Below are positions 8,121-15,217 of a stretch of DNA of 33,218 nucleotides, piece after piece. A program made the position numbers and the translations under genes. How positions within the stretch are numbered: position 1 is the stretch's first letter; each line of letters starts with the position of its first letter. The notes beneath the pieces are model-generated. The model did no database searches and was not told the DNA's origin. It saw nothing but the letters and a program-made list of their open reading frames with translations. Origin of the DNA: JBDUDK01 sp040002995 (GTDB taxonomy: Bacteria; Actinomycetota; Acidimicrobiia; Acidimicrobiales; Ilumatobacteraceae); NCBI GenBank assembly GCA_040002995.1, contig JBDUDK010000004.1, positions 1 to 33,218 of the forward strand, in the 5' to 3' direction.

Positions 8121-9862
8121 AGGACCGCCGGCCCGGCTTCGACAGCGAGCTCGCGGGCCCGGTCGCCCAGGCGCTCCTCGACACCTTGCCGGCGCGTACC
8201 GCGGTGGTCGATCCCGCCGGCGTGGTGCTCGCCGTCAACCACTTGTGGCGCGAGGTTGAACCGCCGTTCGACGATGGTGATCTCGATGTCGGCGTGGGCG
8301 ACAACATGATCGAGCTGTTTCGCGCGGCGCGAGGGCCGTCGTCGGCGATCGCCTCGCTGTTCGCCGGCGCGCTCGAGGACGTGCTCGCCGGACGGTCGTC
8401 GCGGTGGGAGGCGAGCGGCGACAATCGCGTCGAATGGTGGGGCCGGTGGCACGACGCCCACATCGTGGGACTGCGGGTCCCGCCGGGTGGCGCCGTCATC
8501 AGTCACACGGAGGTAGCCGACGACATCCGCGCCGGGCTAGAGCTCGACCATTGGAGTAGGTACGACCGCCTTACCGGTCTCCCCAACCGCTCGACGCTCA
8601 TGGAGCATCTCGACGCCGCGCTAGACGACAACGATCACCTCGCGCTCATCTTGCTCGATCTCGACGCGTTTGCCGTTTTGAACGAGGCGCACGGACACGC
8701 CGCCGGCGATGCACTATTGCGCGCGGTTGCCGAACGCGTCCGAGTCGGCGTCGGACCATACGGCAGGGTCACGCGCTTCATCGGCGACACCTTCGTCGTC
8801 ATCGTTGAAGACGCCGGCGCCGTCGACGTCGAGGCGCTCGTCCAAGACCTGCAGGGGCTCGTGAGCCGGCCCATCCGTCTCGCCGATCAGGAGGTGTTGC
8901 TCACCGCCACGGCCGCTGTCACGGTGGCGGGAGACGATCACGAAACGGCCGCCGACCTCCTGCGCGATGCCAGCGCGGCCTTGCAGCGGGCCAAGGAGGC
9001 CGGACGGGGTCAAGTCGTGAGCGCGGTTCCCCACGCCAAGCTCGAGGAGGCAGAACGAGAACTGCGGCGTGCACTGGGTAAGGCCGAGTTTCGTCTCGTA
9101 TACCAGGCAGAGCTGTCACTCGAATCGGGTCGGGTGCTCGGCGCGGAAGCGCTGTTGCGCTGGGACCACCCCACGCGGGGCCGCCTTTCGCCGCAGCATT
9201 TCATCGCCGATGCAGAGGTCACCGGTCTCATCATCCCGATCGGCACCTGGGCGATCCGGCAAGCCTGCCGCCAGGCCGCCGACTGGCCGATGGTGATCGA
9301 CAGCGACCCGCTTTTCGTGGCCGTCAATCTGTCGGCGCGCCAGCTGTCCGACCCGGGCCTTCCGGAGATCGTCGCTGATGCGCTCGCCGACGCAAAACTG
9401 CCGGCCGACCGCCTGTGCCTCGAGATCACCGAGAGCGCGGTCTTCGAGCGTTTCGATGTCGCAGTGACCACGCTGTCGCGGCTGCGCGCCACCGGCGTCC
9501 TCATCGCGCTCGACGATTTTGGAACCGGCTACTCGTCGCTGAGCTATCTGCGTCGACTGCCGGTCGACATACTGAAGATCGACCGTTCGTTCATCGCTCG
9601 CCTCGTCGACGATGTCAGAGACCGGGCGATTGTTGAAGCGGTTGTGTCGATCGCCCGCACGTTCGGTCTGCGCGTGGTGGCCGAGGGAGTCGAGAGCGGC
9701 GAGCAGCTGGCGCTATTGCGTCGCCTCGGCTGCGACGTGGCGCAGGGCTACGACATCGGCCGGCCCGGTGAGCCGGGCGAGGTGATCGAACTCGCACGTT
9801 CGATGGCCCGCCATCCATCGGGCCGCGCGAGGGGACCGATGCGCTTCGTGCGCGGCCGCTGA
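8117..9862 (+). CDS. PAS-GGDEF-EAL protein; probable c-di-GMP phosphodiesterase
   Basis: 581 residues. The N terminus looks like a PAS sensor domain (about 15-130), followed by a GGDEF domain (about 145-300) and an EAL domain (about 315-560). The GGDEF start motif RLTGLPNR is present, but the signature is IGDTF at 222-226, so diguanylate cyclase activity is probably lost and the domain may bind GTP as a regulator. The EAL domain keeps the key residues: EALLRW (E344), NLSARQL, LEITES, DDFGTGYSS, LKIDRSF and EGVES. It is therefore predicted to hydrolyse c-di-GMP. No membrane segment is obvious, so it is likely cytosolic. The ATG overlaps the Nudix stop. Confidence 0.9.
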   Translation: MKDRRPGFDSELAGPVAQALLDTLPARTAVVDPAGVVLAVNHLWREVEPPFDDGDLDVGVGDNMIELFRAARGPSSAIASLFAGALEDVLAGRSSRWEASGDNRVEWWGRWHDAHIVGLRVPPGGAVISHTEVADDIRAGLELDHWSRYDRLTGLPNRSTLMEHLDAALDDNDHLALILLDLDAFAVLNEAHGHAAGDALLRAVAERVRVGVGPYGRVTRFIGDTFVVIVEDAGAVDVEALVQDLQGLVSRPIRLADQEVLLTATAAVTVAGDDHETAADLLRDASAALQRAKEAGRGQVVSAVPHAKLEEAERELRRALGKAEFRLVYQAELSLESGRVLGAEALLRWDHPTRGRLSPQHFIADAEVTGLIIPIGTWAIRQACRQAADWPMVIDSDPLFVAVNLSARQLSDPGLPEIVADALADAKLPADRLCLEITESAVFERFDVAVTTLSRLRATGVLIALDDFGTGYSSLSYLRRLPVDILKIDRSFIARLVDDVRDRAIVEAVVSIARTFGLRVVAEGVESGEQLALLRRLGCDVAQGYDIGRPGEPGEVIELARSMARHPSGRARGPMRFVRGR

Positions 9863-9865
9863 ACC

Positions 9866-11041
9866 TCAGCCCCGACGGGCCGACATCGCCACGGGCACCG
9901 CGTTCGGTTCTTGCCGCGCGCTGCAGCCGGCCATCTGCACGGGAGGCACCGTCTCGTTGACGATGCGAGTGGCGATGGCGCGCAGCGCATCCGCGGCCGG
10001 TCCGGTGCCGTCGATCACTACCGGCTGGCCCTCGTCTCCTGCGGCGGCCACGGCAGCTTCGATGGGCACGCTGCCGAGCAGGGGCACGCCCACTTCGTCG
10101 GCCAGTGTCTGACCGCCACCCTTCCCGAACAGCGCGTACGACGTTCCGTGCTCGCACGTGAACTCGCTCATGTTCTCGACCACGCCGGCGATACGGAGGA
10201 AGCTGCGCCGGGCCATGTCGGCGGCCCGGATCGCGACCTTCTGCGCGCTCACGGCGGGCGTCGTGACAATGATGAGGTCGGTCCGCGGCAGTAGGCGGGC
10301 CAGACCCATCTGGACGTCGCCCGTGCCCGGAGGCATGTCGATAAAGAGGTAATCGAGTTCGCCCCACGCCACATCGCGAAGAAACTGCTCAACCGCCTTT
10401 GTGAGCATGAGCCCTCGCCACATGAGCGCGGTGCCCTCGTCCTCGACGAGCAGTCCGGTCGACACGACCTTGAGATGACCGCGCCCGACGCGCTTTTCCA
10501 TGGGAATGATCTGGCCCTTACCGGTGTCGTCCTTGGCGCCGGCGAGGCGGCCGTCGAGGCCCAGCATGCGCGGTACGGAAAAGCCCCAGATGTCGGCGTC
10601 GAGCACACCGACGGCGTAGCCCATGGCCGCGATCGCCGAAGCGAGGTTCACGGTCACGGAGCTCTTACCCACCCCGCCTTTGCCCGACGCGATGGCCAGC
10701 ACGCGGGTGGTGGCGGAGATCTCGGTCTCGGGCGCGTTCTCGCGGGCGGCCCACCGCGCCTTCACCATCACGTCGGTGCGTTGGGCCGGCGTCATCTCGC
10801 CCCATTCGAGCTTCACTGACCGGACGCCCGGGTGGGTGGCGATGCGGGTTTCGACGTCGCGGGAGATCTGGCCGCGAAGGGGGCAACCGGCGATGGTGAG
10901 CTTGACGGTGACATTCACATCACCGTCGGGACTCACCGTGACAGCGGGCACCATGCCCAGATCGACGATATTGCCGCCGAGCTCGGGATCGATGACGGCC
11001 CGCAGCAGGTCGAGGACCTGCTCAGTCGTGGGCGGCGCCAT
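9866..11041 (-). CDS. mrp: Mrp/NBP35-family Fe-S cluster carrier ATPase
   Basis: 391 residues. An N-terminal MIP18/DUF59 domain (about 5-85, with AGCPLRGQI) precedes a P-loop ATPase (GKGGVGKSS at 120-128) with the family segments LDADIWGFSVPRMLG and LDYLFIDMPPGTGD. It carries Fe-S clusters to apoproteins in the cytosol. The usual CxxC cluster site before FGxGGG reads CEHG, so the second cysteine is missing; a cysteine (AGCS) occurs instead near the C terminus. It is divergent from an IscA-type gene, which fits Fe-S assembly. A leaderless -10 box (TAGATT) lies six bases before the ATG. It converges on the EAL gene with 3 bases between stops. Confidence 0.92.
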   Translation of the reverse strand: MAPPTTEQVLDLLRAVIDPELGGNIVDLGMVPAVTVSPDGDVNVTVKLTIAGCPLRGQISRDVETRIATHPGVRSVKLEWGEMTPAQRTDVMVKARWAARENAPETEISATTRVLAIASGKGGVGKSSVTVNLASAIAAMGYAVGVLDADIWGFSVPRMLGLDGRLAGAKDDTGKGQIIPMEKRVGRGHLKVVSTGLLVEDEGTALMWRGLMLTKAVEQFLRDVAWGELDYLFIDMPPGTGDVQMGLARLLPRTDLIIVTTPAVSAQKVAIRAADMARRSFLRIAGVVENMSEFTCEHGTSYALFGKGGGQTLADEVGVPLLGSVPIEAAVAAAGDEGQPVVIDGTGPAADALRAIATRIVNETVPPVQMAGCSARQEPNAVPVAMSARRG

Positions 11042-11047
11042 GACACC

Positions 11048-11053
11048 AATCTA
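11048..11053 (-). promoter_or_regulatory. Leaderless -10 box for mrp
   Basis: TAGATT on the minus strand, exactly six bases before the mrp ATG at 11041. No ribosome binding site is present. Confidence 0.45.
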
Positions 11054-11088
11054 CGGCGTGACGTTGTCCTTCAACCTGACGCACCCGG

Positions 11089-11094
11089 TAGCCT
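11089..11094 (+). promoter_or_regulatory. -10 box for the IscA-type gene
   Basis: TAGCCT with a weak upstream TTGTCC (11064-11069, 19-base spacer). Unlike most genes here, the transcript would carry a leader of about 30 nt with a strong ribosome binding site (GAGGAGG, 11115-11121). Confidence 0.35.
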
Positions 11095-11129
11095 TCTGGT
11101 AGCGCCATTCACCCGAGGAGGACCGCAAG

Positions 11130-11450
11130 GTGATCACCATCACCGATTCAGCCGCCAGCAAGGTCAAAGAGCTCATCGACGCCGAGGGCAATCCCGAGCT
11201 CGCGTTGCGCGTCGCCGTGCGTCCCGGTGGCTGCTCAGGCTTCTCCTACGAGATGTTCTTCGACAGCGACGTGGCACCCGACGACCAACTCGTCGACTAC
11301 AGCGGCGTGAAGGTCATCGTCGACCCTTCGAGTGCGCAGCTCCTCACCGGGGCCACGCTCGACTACAAGGACGGGCTTCAGCAGGCCGGGTTTTCGATCA
11401 ATAACCCGAATGCCAGCCGCACGTGCGGTTGCGGCAACTCGTTCAGCTGA
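11130..11450 (+). CDS. IscA/ErpA-type Fe-S assembly protein
   Basis: 106 residues of the HesB/IscA fold. The three ligand cysteines are in the standard places: one in GGCSGFSYEM and two in the terminal CGCG motif. ISINNPNA-type and GLQQAGFSI segments are typical of ErpA/IscA. It receives or passes Fe-S clusters in the cytosol; candidate clients in the window include the two-cluster protein at 12305-13804. The GTG start has GAGGAGG eight bases upstream. It is divergent from mrp and its end overlaps the convergent lipoprotein gene by 8 bases. Confidence 0.92.
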   Translation: MITITDSAASKVKELIDAEGNPELALRVAVRPGGCSGFSYEMFFDSDVAPDDQLVDYSGVKVIVDPSSAQLLTGATLDYKDGLQQAGFSINNPNASRTCGCGNSFS

Positions 11451-12279
11451 GTTTCGCGAGCGCCGCTTCGAGCTCGGCGCTGTCGTAGATCACGTCGAGC
11501 CGCTCTCGGATGACGCCGTCGCTTCCTGCGAGGAAGAGCGCGGGTTCGTAGCTCAGGTTGTAGGCCTGCACCGCGGGGCTGGTCGGGGTGCTCGGGTCGA
11601 CGTAGGGCTGGGCGTAGACCTCGGCGTGCAGAAAGCGGATCTTGTCGCCGAGCTTGGCCGCCTGCGCCAGCAGAAGCTCCAACACCGGCCCGCACACCTG
11701 CGTCTGGCAGTACGCGGGGGTGCCGATCAGCAGCGCGACGGGCTTGCCCTCCTTGAGTGCAGCAGTGAGCGTGACTTCGTGCAGCGGGCAAGCGGGGTCT
11801 CGGGTGCACATCTGGCTCACGCCGTGACCGTTCGTCGGCGTCGGGGTTTCGACTGGCACCATCGGCTCGCCCGCGGCGGGAACGGCCGATGTCGCGGGGA
11901 TTTGGAAGTTCGCGGTGAGGGTCTTGCCGCCGAGTTTCGTGCTCACCTGGTAGGTACCCGCCGCGGGCAATATTGTCGTGATGGCCCAATAGGGGCGAGG
12001 CAGGTTCTTGTCGCGCCGGATCGCGCTGATCCCTCCGCCTACCGCCTTGCCGTCGAGCGTGGCCACCTGCAGCGTCATCGTGGCGGGTCCGCCCTTTTCG
12101 AGAACGACATTCTCCTTGTCACCCAAGCCGAAGACGAGGCGCTGGGGTTGGCCCGGCCGCAATGATGTGTCGTCGAAGAATTGATAGAGCGCTCCGTACG
12201 ACTGACCCGATCCGCATGACGAGGCGACCACAACGGCGGCGGACGCGGCGAGGAAGGTTCGTCGCGAGATGCCGTTCAC
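11443..12279 (-). CDS. Tat-type lipoprotein with thioredoxin-like domain
   Basis: 278 residues. The start reads VNGISRRTFLAASAAVVVASSC: a twin-arginine motif (RRTF), a hydrophobic stretch and a lipobox ending at Cys 22, so it should be a folded, lipid-anchored exported protein. A beta-rich domain follows, then a thioredoxin-like domain. Its active-site area is IGTPAYCQTQVCGPVLELL, with two cysteines separated by four residues (CxxxxC) rather than CxxC. A redox, metal-handling or Sco-like role outside the membrane is possible; I cannot assign one. GTG 12279 is chosen for the signal sequence, and TAGGTT lies eight bases upstream. Confidence 0.8.
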   Translation of the reverse strand: MNGISRRTFLAASAAVVVASSCGSGQSYGALYQFFDDTSLRPGQPQRLVFGLGDKENVVLEKGGPATMTLQVATLDGKAVGGGISAIRRDKNLPRPYWAITTILPAAGTYQVSTKLGGKTLTANFQIPATSAVPAAGEPMVPVETPTPTNGHGVSQMCTRDPACPLHEVTLTAALKEGKPVALLIGTPAYCQTQVCGPVLELLLAQAAKLGDKIRFLHAEVYAQPYVDPSTPTSPAVQAYNLSYEPALFLAGSDGVIRERLDVIYDSAELEAALAKLS

Positions 12280-12287
12280 AGGCGGTG

Positions 12288-12297
12288 AACCTAACCT
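12288..12297. promoter_or_regulatory. Divergent -10 boxes sharing one TA
   Basis: AACCTAACCT contains TAACCT (plus, 7 nt before GTG 12305) and TAGGTT (minus, 8 nt before GTG 12279). The two boxes share the TA at 12292-12293. Neither gene has a good ribosome binding site. Confidence 0.5.
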
Positions 12298-12304
12298 GCC
12301 CGAC

Positions 12305-13804
12305 GTGGTCGCAAGCATCGCCTTCGAAGTGAACGGACAGGCCGTGACGGTGCCCGACGACGGCGCGTCACTGCTCGAGGTTGTCCGCGATCGCCTTGGC
12401 TTGCGAGCGGTGAAGGACGGTTGCAGTCCGCAGGGCCAGTGCGGGTGTTGCACGGTTTTGGTTGACGGGGCGCCTCGAGTCGCGTGCGTGACACCCGTTT
12501 CACGCGTCGCCGGCCGCCGCGTGACGACCCCCGAAGGATTGCCCGATGCCTCGCGCTGGGCCGACGCGTTCTGCGGTGCGGGTGCGAGCCAGTGTGGTTT
12601 CTGCACGCCCGGCATCGTGATGCGACTCGCCGCGCTTGCGCCCGGTGGCGATGCGGGCCGCGCCCTGCTCGCGCACCTCTGCCGGTGCACGGGCTGGCAG
12701 ACCATCTTCGAGGTGGCGAACGGAGACGTCACGATCGATCCTGGCCGCGACCTCGAAGCCGCCGCACGACGGGCCACGATCGAAGGCGGCGTGGCGCAAC
12801 GCGTCGGGCCATCCGTGACGCTCGGCGAGGGTGGCTTCGCCGACGACACCGCGCCGCTCGACGCGCTCGTGGCGGTACGGGCCGCCGATGGTCGTTGGGT
12901 GGTGGGCGAAACGCTTGTAGAGGCGAGAGCCGCGGCCGGCAACGTTCCCGGCCGGCGTACGACGATCGGCCTCACATGGCCGCTGACTCTTCCCGTGGGC
13001 GATTGGGCGCGGACGTTGCGCACCACATGGGTCGAGCCCGGTTACCTCGAACCGGACGCGTCGTGGTGTGTACCGGGTGGTGAGCCGGTGAGCGCGTTAG
13101 CCAACGGCGGCGCGTTCGGCGGCAAAGCGGCACAAGAGGTTCGCGACGTGGCGCGCCGGCTCGCCGGCGAACACGGACGCGCGGTGCGAGTGCTCTACAG
13201 CCGGGAAGATGTCGTGCGCCTTGGCCCGAAGCGTCCACCCGTGGCCGCGGGCGTGAGCCGAAATGGCGACGGCGTGATGCGGGTCGTGCGTACCGAGGGC
13301 ATCGCCGCGGCGATTGTCGCGGTCGCGCCGCAGCTACGCGTCGAAGAAATCGATGTTGTCGGGCCGCGCACATCTGCGGCTGTGCGCGCCGCGGGATGGG
13401 CCGAAGCGGCGGTGCTCGTCAGCGGCGGCGAGCGTCCCGTGGTCGCACCGAATGGCGCCGAGGCCGAGGCGGTCGTCGACGACTCCGGCGTGCGGGTCCG
13501 GGTGCGCTGCGGCGATCCGCTTGATCGGGTGGTCTTGCGCTCCTACTGCATCGGTGCGGCGCACATGGCCCTCGGATGGGTGCGCAGCGAGGGCATCGCG
13601 GTCGACGAAGCAGGCCAGCCGTGCGACCTCACGATCCGGTCATTCGGCATCTTGCGCGCCGTCGACATGCCCCACGTCGAGGTCGAGATCGACGACGCGT
13701 CGGGTGACGCGGTCAACGGTTCAGACGCGGTGTTCGCCGCGGTCGCGGCGGCGGCGTGGCGCCACCACGACTACGTGCCCGACTGGCCCGTCGCCCGGCG
13801 CTGA
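12305..13804 (+). CDS. Compressed xanthine-dehydrogenase-like fusion (2x[2Fe-2S] plus short large-subunit-like part)
   Basis: About 499 residues. Residues 1-140 form a complete xanthine-dehydrogenase small-subunit domain: plant-type cluster cysteines C40, C46, C49 and C61, then C97, C100, C126 and C128 of the second cluster (QCGFCTPG, CRCTGW). The remainder resembles a shrunken molybdopterin large subunit: a hammerhead-like segment (about 160-215), the Mo-domain motif GGAFGGK (268-274) and a C terminus matching the end of such subunits (IGAAHMALGWVRSEGI, IRSFGILRAVDMPHVEVE). The normal large subunit has about 750 residues; here about 360. The GxGE catalytic glutamate before the last helix is not seen (region reads GDAVNGSDAVFAAVAAA). 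Electron transfer is plausible; hydroxylation is doubtful. The start is GTG 12305 by its -10 box. Confidence 0.75.
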   Translation: MVASIAFEVNGQAVTVPDDGASLLEVVRDRLGLRAVKDGCSPQGQCGCCTVLVDGAPRVACVTPVSRVAGRRVTTPEGLPDASRWADAFCGAGASQCGFCTPGIVMRLAALAPGGDAGRALLAHLCRCTGWQTIFEVANGDVTIDPGRDLEAAARRATIEGGVAQRVGPSVTLGEGGFADDTAPLDALVAVRAADGRWVVGETLVEARAAAGNVPGRRTTIGLTWPLTLPVGDWARTLRTTWVEPGYLEPDASWCVPGGEPVSALANGGAFGGKAAQEVRDVARRLAGEHGRAVRVLYSREDVVRLGPKRPPVAAGVSRNGDGVMRVVRTEGIAAAIVAVAPQLRVEEIDVVGPRTSAAVRAAGWAEAAVLVSGGERPVVAPNGAEAEAVVDDSGVRVRVRCGDPLDRVVLRSYCIGAAHMALGWVRSEGIAVDEAGQPCDLTIRSFGILRAVDMPHVEVEIDDASGDAVNGSDAVFAAVAAAAWRHHDYVPDWPVARR

Positions 13805-13806
13805 AG

Positions 13807-14652
13807 TCATGCCGTATCGAAGTGTTGGAAGTCGGTCGGAGGGTTGAAGTCGCCGCCCCACCGCCAGCCGATCGCGGCGAACGCCTTGGTGACGGCGTCT
13901 CCGTCGTGGATCATGCCGGGCTCGTCGAGCGATCGATCTGTGTAGCGCGCCGCTTTCGGGTCGACGACGTGACCGTCGGCGTAGACATAGGGGTTCTGCA
14001 CCGGGTTGATGTCGATGGCCTTGCCGTACGCGTGCCGCGACCAGCTGCTACCACCCGTCACGGCCCGGCAGTTGAACGCGCTGGTGTTGTTGGCTTTCGT
14101 CGACGCATCGTCGCTGCCGCCGTAGGCATCGATGAGCTGCATCCGGTCGATGCGGAAGCCGGTGGCACGCATCTGGGCGAACACGTCGACGACAGCGCTG
14201 GCGACGTTCTTGTGGACGACAAGTTGTCCGGTGCGATCGACGCCATCGAGGCCGATGTACGCGATGGTGAGGAGCCGTAGGTCGTCGAGCGGGACCGGGC
14301 AGCCCGCATGCCACGACACGCCGGTCATCTGAGCTCTGAGTTGATCCGACAGTGGGCTGATGCCGGGAAGCTTCTTGGCGAGTGTGGTCGATGGCCCCAC
14401 GGCGGGACGCCGGGTGGTGACCGGACTCGCGGTGGAGGCGGCGACCGTGGCCGTGGTCGCGGTTGGAGCGAGCGTCGTCGCCGCTGTTGTGGTCGGCGTT
14501 GCTGTCGTCGCCGTCGCGACGGTCGTCGCCGTTGTGGAGGTGGAGCTAGCCGTCACGATTTCACTTGATGGAGCCGCGCCCGGCGATGGGTTCGGCGAGC
14601 ACGCCGCGGTGAACACCACCGCCATCGCGAGAACGAGCGACCGGGCGAGCAC
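13807..14652 (-). CDS. Secreted M15-family peptidase (VanY-like D-Ala-D-Ala carboxypeptidase fold), lipoprotein
   Basis: 281 residues. A signal peptide with lipobox FTAAC (Cys near 18) is followed by about 70 residues of Ser/Thr/Ala-rich linker and a C-terminal M15-type domain. Zinc-site residues are visible in WSRHAYGKAIDINP (His, Asp) and FQHFD (His). Such enzymes trim peptidoglycan peptides outside the membrane. GTG 14652 is the first start and has TAGGTT six bases upstream. The gene converges on the Fe-S fusion gene with 2 bases between stops and is divergent from ridA. Confidence 0.85.
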   Translation of the reverse strand: MLARSLVLAMAVVFTAACSPNPSPGAAPSSEIVTASSTSTTATTVATATTATPTTTAATTLAPTATTATVAASTASPVTTRRPAVGPSTTLAKKLPGISPLSDQLRAQMTGVSWHAGCPVPLDDLRLLTIAYIGLDGVDRTGQLVVHKNVASAVVDVFAQMRATGFRIDRMQLIDAYGGSDDASTKANNTSAFNCRAVTGGSSWSRHAYGKAIDINPVQNPYVYADGHVVDPKAARYTDRSLDEPGMIHDGDAVTKAFAAIGWRWGGDFNPPTDFQHFDTA

Positions 14653-14658
14653 GAGGAG

Positions 14659-14668
14659 AACCTACGCT
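14659..14668. promoter_or_regulatory. Divergent -10 boxes sharing one TA (peptidase / ridA)
   Basis: AACCTACGCT contains TACGCT (plus, 8 nt before the ridA ATG) and TAGGTT (minus, 6 nt before the peptidase GTG), sharing TA at 14663-14664. Only 24 bases separate the two start codons. Confidence 0.5.
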
Positions 14669-14676
14669 GCCGCCGC

Positions 14677-15027
14677 ATGACGAAGCCTGTAGGGCCCTAC
14701 ACACCCATCGTGCGCGCGGGGGACTTCCTGATCTGCTCGGGTCAGGTGGGTCAACGCGACGGCAAGCTCGTCGACGGCGATGTGACGGCCCAGACCGCCG
14801 CCGCGATCGAGAACATCGTCACGCTGCTCGCCCAACACGGCGCCGCGCTGACCGACGTCGCCAAGACGATGTGTTTCCTTGTCGATATGGGCGATTTCGC
14901 CGCGTTCAACGAGGCGTACATCACTGGTTTCGGCGACCATCGTCCGGCCCGCACCACCATCGGCGTGGCGGCCCTGCCGATCGGGGCGATTGTCGAAATC
15001 GAGGCGTGGGCGCTCAAGCCCGCCTGA
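14677..15027 (+). CDS. ridA: RidA-family enamine/imine deaminase
   Basis: 116 residues covering the whole YjgF/YER057c/UK114 fold. RidA proteins hydrolyse reactive enamines and imines released by PLP enzymes, such as 2-aminoacrylate. Landmarks are GPYTPIVRAGDFLICSGQVG near the start, the central AAIENI helix, and the C-terminal segment PARTTIGVAALPIGAIVEIEAWA, which carries the conserved Arg and Glu. The PLP decarboxylase two genes downstream fits this role, though RidA is also common as a general housekeeping enzyme. The start is ATG 14677; no ribosome binding site. Confidence 0.92.
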   Translation: MTKPVGPYTPIVRAGDFLICSGQVGQRDGKLVDGDVTAQTAAAIENIVTLLAQHGAALTDVAKTMCFLVDMGDFAAFNEAYITGFGDHRPARTTIGVAALPIGAIVEIEAWALKPA

Positions 15028-15041
15028 GCGAGCGCGAGCGA

Positions 15042-15047
15042 TAGGGT
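15042..15047 (+). promoter_or_regulatory. Leaderless -10 box for the small membrane protein
   Basis: TAGGGT, six bases before GTG 15054. AGGG could also act as a weak ribosome binding site, so the two readings overlap. Confidence 0.4.
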
Positions 15048-15053
15048 CGCGAC

Positions 15054-15212
15054 GTGGCCGGAGCTATCGCGATCGTCGCCATCCTCGTCCTCGTGATCCC
15101 GGTGGTGGTGATGCTGTCGGGCGCGCTCGCCGCCGCAGCGCTCGGCTGGTTTCTCGTCGCAAACGCCGAGGCAGAGCACGAGGGCAGCGAGCTCATCGAC
15201 TGCAATACCTGA
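15054..15212 (+). CDS. Small single-pass membrane protein (52 aa)
   Basis: A 52-residue open frame with one long hydrophobic segment (VAGAIAIVAILVLVIPVVVM... to about residue 35) and an acidic tail (AEAEHEGSELIDCNT). It fits tightly between ridA and the decarboxylase gene, with a -10-like box or AGGG at the proper distance, and ends 5 bases before the next ATG. I do not recognise the family. Its position suggests cotranscription with the decarboxylase gene. Confidence 0.55.
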   Translation: MAGAIAIVAILVLVIPVVVMLSGALAAAALGWFLVANAEAEHEGSELIDCNT

Positions 15213-15217
15213 GCCCG

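Noticed and set aside
14360..14560. Repeats in the Thr/Ala-rich part of the peptidase gene (and similar at 18400-18600 and 30970-31070)
   Set aside because: They are explained by low-complexity protein linkers and not by a DNA repeat element.
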